Position numbers and translations under genes: made by a program. A stretch of 64,000 bases of DNA. Source: Thalassia testudinum. Its lineage: Eukaryota; Streptophyta; Magnoliopsida; Alismatales; Hydrocharitaceae. The stretch spans positions 18,707,501 to 18,771,500 of the forward strand of contig JAZHRO010000054.1 of NCBI GenBank assembly GCA_037157565.1, written 5' to 3'. Of the stretch, positions 58,182 through 64,000 are shown piece by piece (the first letter of the stretch is position 1; each line of letters begins with the position of its first letter). The notes under the pieces are model-generated. The model searched no databases. It was not told the origin of the DNA and saw only the letters and a program-made list of their open reading frames with translations.

Positions 58182-61100
58182 ACCCAAACTCAATTCAATA
58201 GGCTTGATTGACAACTCTACTCATGTTTATTCACAAGAAGAGTGACAATTCTAGGGATATTGGTCCAAGAGTGATTTTTTGGTAAAATGAGTTGGGTGGA
58301 TAGGGTAGGCTATTGATGAACCATGAAGGTTGGGTCATTTAACCAGAATGCCTTGTTATAATAATAGTACTCAATGTAATGTGGGACATAGGATGAATTG
58401 TCAATCAACGAGAATTAATCTTGCTTCCAATTCACCGAGAATATTATATTGAACATTTGTGATTTAATTAATAAAATATCAATAGTGGAATATAGATCAA
58501 TGTGACCTATCACTATCTAGCCATACATCTCTTGTTTTATTGGAGTGGAAATGATCGGAGAATGTATCTTGCACTACGACTCAACGTCGCTTGGAATCTC
58601 AGGAAAGTTCAGGATTCAATATGGGGGAAAAGGAAGTTCTCATCAATTTATTTCCTGTTAGAAGCAACTTAGGAACTATTATACTAACCTAAATCTGCCA
58701 AGAACGTGTCAAATTAGAGATACCTAGATAATAAAAATAAAGAATTGGGTCAAGCAATTTAATTAGGTTCATATGTATTGATTAAATACGTACTAATTAT
58801 TGAAGGAACTGACAAGAACCTATAGTGCACAGATTTGCTTGTTTCTCTTGCATCCAACCTAAGGTTTAGCAAGGCACACGAGAAAGATGGACAGATTCTG
58901 CTGCTACAAAGTAATTTTAATTTCTCCACTTCTTTGATGGTAATTTGTATATTGCTACTTCCCAATATTTGGCCTAAAAAGTAACAATGCTAAATTTGAA
59001 TTTCTAACCTGCTGCTAAATGGGGAAGGAGGGGATTCAGGGAAGGTGAAGTAGGCCAGATGTAGAAGAATTTAAAAGAGGATACATGAAGGGAACAACTT
59101 TGTTTACCTTAACTTCAGAATTCTTAATTACAAACAATGTTAATCGTGTGAACAGAGTAACCTTTTTTTTCAAAAAAAAAAAGCATTCTATTAACAGGAA
59201 GAATCAAATATAAAAGGATGTAACTCAATAAGGGCGGAGGAAAGATGAATTGAGCACCCAAGGGAAGAGAAGAAGGATGTTCCTTGTAAAAGTGGGAGAA
59301 CTCACTCCAAAATGAAGGAGACAAAATGACAAGAAAAATGAAAAATAAAGAAACAAAAAATATAATAGATGACAAAGAAGGCATCTTTAATGAGAGAGTT
59401 CTAGTTGTTCTCCCCTAACTCTTGCAAGAGCAGCAACTACACACTTGCAGGTGACAACTACGTGACCAAGCAAGAATTCCAACGATCAGCACGATCCATG
59501 CAAGTGAAAGAACCAATAGAAATCGATGCCCGAAATGAATTGGGGAATTCTTGGTCGTAGGAGGTTTGGAGTCACACGTGACCCAACAACAAGAGAAAGA
59601 TAGGTTGTTGACTCTCACTTCAATCAAGGCTCTAGCAAAGGGATCACTGGTTGGAAACCATGCAACCATTGCCAGCCCCATCACGGCAAGGACCACCAGC
59701 TACCACCACGATTATTACCCAGCGAAGCATCACTGATGGTGAGTGACGTAGCCCTTGCCATGGGTACCCTTGCCATGAGCATTACCATCACCATTGCAAA
59801 CACATACCCCCAGCAGCCCGCCACCATTGTAGGTGCCCCCTACAAGCACCTACGATGCCAACGAGAAACCACCTCACCAGTATCGCCACTCTAGTGGATG
59901 TTGCCCCAGCAAGCATCACCATTGAAGCAAGCAATGTTGGCCCTAGCATGCCCACAACCACCACAGAGTGAGGGTGAGTGGCCACGAGAACCCACTGGAC
60001 AGAGGAGCTCCAAGAGCCAAAACCAAGGAGGGAGGAGAAGAGAGCAGAAAGAGAGGGAGGGAGGAGAGTGGAGGAGGTCCTCGATGGGTGGGTATTGGTG
60101 GATGTCTGGTGATATCCAATAGACATGGTATTTTTGTCTAAAAAAAAAACAAAACGTAGATGGGATTTATGTTGACATTTAAAATTTCAAATGTTTACAA
60201 AGCCATTTCAGTATAGATTACAAGAATGTTAAGAATGGGGGCGGATATTATTTGGGTCAATCAAATAATATATTCATATCATTGTTATATAAGTTTTGTG
60301 TTAATCGATGAGTTAAGTGTATGTAACCCAAATCACTTAAATAATCTTAAATTATTGAATCAGATGACTTGGATTACACCCACCCATCCAACCAAAATTC
60401 AAATATACAAGTGAATTAGTTTATAAATGATATTGACATTTTTTTAAAAGTCTATCTTTTTTACAATCATAAATGATATTTTATTTTTTATAAGATGTAT
60501 AAAGCATTCGATCACTATTAGGTTGCAAAATACTTTTTTTTTAAAAATTCCATCCCTATGAACAAGCATGCATAAAATTTAGAATTCACCTCACCCAAAT
60601 CAATCTAAATCAAATCCAAATTGATTCAAATTCAATCTAATTTAGTTGAGTTATATTGTCAACCCAAATTAAATATGATCCAAATCGAATAACTCTAACT
60701 CATCCAAATCAACCGAACGCACACGCCTTACTATAAACAAACCTCAAGGGTCATTTCATCTCCACCAAGAAAGGTTTCCCTAATGTTTTAAAAAGAGATT
60801 TGACGTTACCAAATACCGAGTTTCTATGATGAAAGACCCGATAGAAACCATGTAAGAAATTGTTCTAACTTGGAATAATTTCTTACCCCCAGCCTTCCTT
60901 GTCAACTTTAAGGCAGCAAATGGATAATCTCCTTCACAAAAAAATATAGAAGAGATCGTTCCAAGCATGTTACCCTGCACAGCACATACCATACTTGAGA
61001 GGAAATTTTTTCCTTTTTTGCAAATGATTGGATGACGACAGATTTACATCTCTGACTTCGGTAGGAGAGGATATCCGTTTAAACTTAGCCTTGTAATTAC

Positions 61101-61771
61101 AGGTTGATGCAAGAGACATGTCTTTCCCAATTTATGCATAAAAAATTCTGAGTTGTCAAAAAAATAAAAACATTTTTCCAAAACAAGGTAGGAAAAAATC
61201 CTAACCTCAAAATTGCCAAGACGGTACATATGCTAACATAGGCGACACCGTTCTGTCCTGATCCAAAGGTCTGTCTGTATGGATTCCCCTTTCTATAGGG
61301 TGGAAAACTTGGGCCTTTGGATTGGCTCAAGGAAGGTGTTCCGTAACGGCGGGCATCGACGCGTCGTAACCAGAGCACCAGGTACCACACTCGTCTCCAT
61401 ACTCCCATCCACACTCGTCTGTCTGGTGAGTTGTGTAGATCGTAATTTTCTTTTTTTCTCTTTTGTTTATGACCCTGATGTCCATTTGAGCAAATTGGGA
61501 TGAAATTGATATCCTTACACGTCAATCCTTCGGATAAATATAAGGAGAAAATTTTGAATCTAGATCTCTACTTTTGATAGCAGAGAGGGAGCTAGTATAT
61601 ATGTATGGTGGGGAACGGAGGAGAGCAGAGTCTTTGAAGGGTTTCACTTGTAATAACATCGAATTGGATGGCTGACAAAGAACAAATTAACTTCTTCTGA
61701 TTCACACGCGGTGTATGCAGATACAGCCACAACTACCCATGATATATATTAATTAACAAAACTCCGGGTGA
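58182..61771. other. Noncoding region upstream of the right-hand gene
   Basis: AT-rich with scattered simple runs (A/T at 59161-59182). Minus-strand ORFs at 59415-59696 and 59788-60126 show no family motifs and look accidental. Degenerate AAATCCAAATTGATTC-like text is found at 60590-60720. The part from 61530 to 61771 is probably 3' flank of the LEA_2 gene. Confidence 0.5.
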
Positions 61772-62374
61772 TCAAAACTTGGTCCTCGAGCGGCAATCGG
61801 AGCTCCTGACCGTCCAAGCAATGGCATCCACCCTGATCTCGCAGGTGGTGTACATGACCATGTGGACCTTGAAGACCCCCAACACCTTGGCCTTCCCGGG
61901 GATCCGCGTGTGCGTGGTGAAGTCCAGCGTGCCGTACAGCGCGTCGGAGAGCGCGTCGCCCGCGGCGACGAGGCGGCCGGCCATGACGACGAGCCTCGCG
62001 ACGGTGTGGACGGTCCCGTGGCCGCCGATGTACCCGGGGGGGACCGAGGCCTCCCCGACGAGGGCCCCCCGGTAGAACACCTCGGAGCGGCCCTGGCGGT
62101 AGCGGAAGGAGGCGCGGTTGGGGTTGTGCACGGAGAGGCCGAGGAGGACGGTGACGTTGAGGGCGAGGCCGACGTTGCTGCGGGGGTCGAAGCCCACGCG
62201 GACTCCGTCGAGATCGACGGAGGTGACGGAGGTGACGGCCTGCTTGGGGCGGAGGGCCGTGAAGAAGAGGACGACGAGGACGATGGCGGCGAGGGTGAGG
62301 GCGGAGGCGATGGCGAGGAGGGTGTTGCGGCGGCGGCGGCGCGTGGCGTAGGGCTTCTCCTCGGGGGTCGTCAT
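61772..62374 (-). CDS. LEA_2 / NDR1-HIN1-like (NHL) membrane protein
   Basis: Single exon, 200 codons. The start was placed at the ATG at 62374, which opens MTTPEEKPYATRRRRRN; the frame stays open 73 codons further upstream, but that part reads as Pro/Thr-rich leader. Seen: a short cytosolic N-terminus with an RRRRR patch, a single membrane segment at about residues 18-41, then an LEA_2 domain with GVRVGFDPRSNVGLALNVTV, SVHNPNRASFRYR, EVFYRGALVGEASVPPG and a C-terminal TTCEIRVD. Family knowledge: such proteins are small plasma-membrane or ER-anchored proteins with an extracytosolic beta-sandwich, and several act in defence or stress responses. The length is typical of the smaller NHL/LEA_2 group. 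The GC content is far higher than its surroundings (third-position GC), a common trait of intronless monocot genes. The particular member cannot be named. Confidence 0.85.
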   Translation of the reverse strand: MTTPEEKPYATRRRRRNTLLAIASALTLAAIVLVVLFFTALRPKQAVTSVTSVDLDGVRVGFDPRSNVGLALNVTVLLGLSVHNPNRASFRYRQGRSEVFYRGALVGEASVPPGYIGGHGTVHTVARLVVMAGRLVAAGDALSDALYGTLDFTTHTRIPGKAKVLGVFKVHMVMYTTCEIRVDAIAWTVRSSDCRSRTKF

Positions 62375-62599
62375 GGGACGTGCATGGGAGATGGTGGTGG
62401 TGGTGGTGGTGGGAGGTTTGGTTGCCTTTTGGGTGGGAGGGAAAGAGTGCGGGAGTTTTCCGCGAGGAGGTGGTGGGGGGGATTGTAGAGAAGGGTGTGG
62501 CAATGGTTGGTGGGGGGTTCCAACGGTCGCATAAAGAAGATTATCGGAAACTTGCAAGCGTGCGCTCGCCGGATGATTACATGGCCGTTTCACATCTAT

Positions 62600-63083
62600 G
62601 CCCTTCGGAATTATCGATATTGTACATTTGCAAGCTCTTGCCTTTTTAAATTTGTAAACGTACGCCTGTTGAATGTCGTGGCGTACCCAACGAGAAATTT
62701 GCTGGTTTTTAATTGATCTGGTTTCATTTGTGCTTCACCTCCTCCATGCATCCACCTCCGGTTTGAGCTCTTGCTACATCCAGATTTTCTTTTTTCTTTC
62801 TTTGAAATATTTTAATTCTTTTGATTGGATTTCAACTTGTAGATGGATGGTAAGATCTAAGTTAACTCTGACCCTGGTATGGGTTAAGTTGACTCACATA
62901 CAGAGAGGTTGATTTGAAAGCTGCTCTTGATAGGAACTTAAGTGTAAGATGGTAACCTTTTAGGGGAATTTGCATAAATGTGATGTGCGTGAACTCGTGT
63001 TCTGCCAAGCTTTTCCAATACAATAAGATAGAGCTAGGGATCATAGGGAGAAATTTTAGTATGTGTTAAAGTGTATATAATTT

Positions 63084-63114
<31 letters not shown>

Positions 63115-64000
63115 GTTAGGTAAGTATTATATTATGTGTTCTCGTATCATGTGAGATGTTATGTATCATATCTTTTTAAATAAGTAATGTTAATCACGAT
63201 ATGTTAATATCGTATTCATATTATATTAATTTGATGTGACATATTTTATATTAAATTATCTTTCATATAGGATATTATATATAAAATTGTATACTGACTA
63301 TATATAACTGCTTGAAACAGAGATGGGAAAAATTAAGTTAAAGGATAGGATACGACGGAATAGGGAATTGGGGGGGTTGGGGGGGAATAATACGATTAAA
63401 AAGACAAGAAACGAAAACACACATAGGATTAATCAAAATCAATGTGAAATCTTGACCACAGAATGTGATTGGATGAAACTAAATCTGTTTGGTAAGTCTA
63501 TAATTCAGGAAAAATAAGAAAGAAAGGGGACAGAGGAAGAAGAGGTTAATTGGGTGTGATTCTTCATGCTGTGTCTTTCTATCATCTGCATTTGGTAGGG
63601 GTACGAGGCCCACATGGAAAAGCACAGCCGAAGTTGAGAGGTAGGGGAAGGGGACAAAGAAGATGAAGCACAAGAGTTGAGGTCCACACAGTCTGCAAGT
63701 CCATCAGTATCTACTTAAGCAAGAAGAAAGTAGTTGATCGTAAATTGGAAAAGTTTATATATATATATAAAGCTAATTGTGGAATTTGGTCACGGTGGAT
63801 GTCTATATGAATACAGATGAAATACATAGTTCGGGTTATTGTGCCAATCGTGCAATCAATTTTCTTTTTGTTGAGGATAGGTAAAACTAAAATTAATTTT
63901 GGCTATCCCTCTCGGATGCACCATACCCATGGATTACAAGCGTAGTTTATTTATTTAATTTATTGTTAATTGGCATAGTTACGAAGGTCCTTCCATTTAA
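62600..64000. other. Right-hand flank, no gene seen
   Basis: AT-rich noncoding DNA, presumably starting with the promoter of the LEA_2 gene. Apart from a TG/TA microsatellite and a short TA run at 63756-63770, nothing stands out. Confidence 0.5.
63085..63114. repeat. (TG)n(TA)n microsatellite
   Basis: Five TG units run directly into about ten TA units. Confidence 0.95.

Noticed and set aside
59415..60126. Two minus-strand ORFs with hydrophobic stretches
   Set aside because: No family motif, separated by a stop and in poor coding context.
61862..62488. 208-codon plus-strand ORF
   Set aside because: Antisense shadow of the GC-rich LEA_2 gene.
1..64000. tRNA or rRNA genes, CRISPR arrays, bacterial operons
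   Set aside because: No A/B box pair with a foldable cloverleaf, no rRNA text and no spacer-repeat arrays were seen; the sequence is plant nuclear in character.

Overview
The window looks like nuclear DNA of a flowering plant. It has genes with short GT-AG introns, an AT-rich background, plant-only gene families (a BBR/BPC GAGA-binding factor, a MALE MEIOCYTE DEATH1-type PHD protein, an LEA_2/NHL protein) and large nested Ty3/gypsy retrotransposons. Codon use and intron style fit a non-grass monocot or another lineage outside the core eudicots, but the species cannot be fixed from sequence alone.

Layout. 1-10.4 kb: AT-rich DNA with a palindromic MITE and a decayed aldo-keto reductase gene. 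10.4-12.9 kb: an intact three-exon MMD1/DUET-like gene (meiosis/anther regulator). 13.5-14.8 kb: a Mutator-like element with TIRs of about 200 bp, carrying a broken piece of a host gene (Pack-MULE type). 16.1-17.6 kb, minus strand: a BBR/BPC gene whose own leader is full of GA/CT repeats and appears to hold a 5'-UTR intron. 18.0-19.4 kb: a candidate solo LTR. 20.5-23.2 kb: a solo LTR with a perfect 5-bp target duplication (element A). 23.6-41.0 kb: a full-length chromovirus (Tekay/Del type, element B) with perfect 5-bp target duplications; its pol is split by a complete non-autonomous Athila/Tat-like element (C, 27.4-35.3 kb). 42.5-54.9 kb: an Athila-like element (E) with most of pol readable, split by a minus-strand, 5'-truncated chromovirus (D, 47.7-53.1 kb). 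56.9-58.2 kb: a decayed gypsy gag fragment. 61.8-62.4 kb, minus strand: an LEA_2/NHL gene. The rest is noncoding.

How it fits together. The three plausible working host genes (MMD1-like, BPC, LEA_2) sit at the two ends of a retrotransposon block of roughly 40 kb. Elements A, B and D belong to one chromovirus family, with LTRs of about 2.7-2.8 kb that carry a striking array of palindromic CCAGACGTCTGG/GACGTC motifs and, in A and D, a TTCnnGAA dyad. B lacks most of gag and has many stops. D keeps the catalytic residues of RT and integrase, but its 5' half is gone. C has no pol at all and carries one long intact acidic ORF of unknown function. Its LTR ends, tRNA-Asp-type primer site and downstream hairpins tie it to Athila-like E, which suggests mobilisation in trans. 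Many of the stops and site changes in B and E are of C-to-T/G-to-A type, as expected of methylated, silenced elements.

All calls were made by eye from translations and motif reading. No alignment or database search was run.
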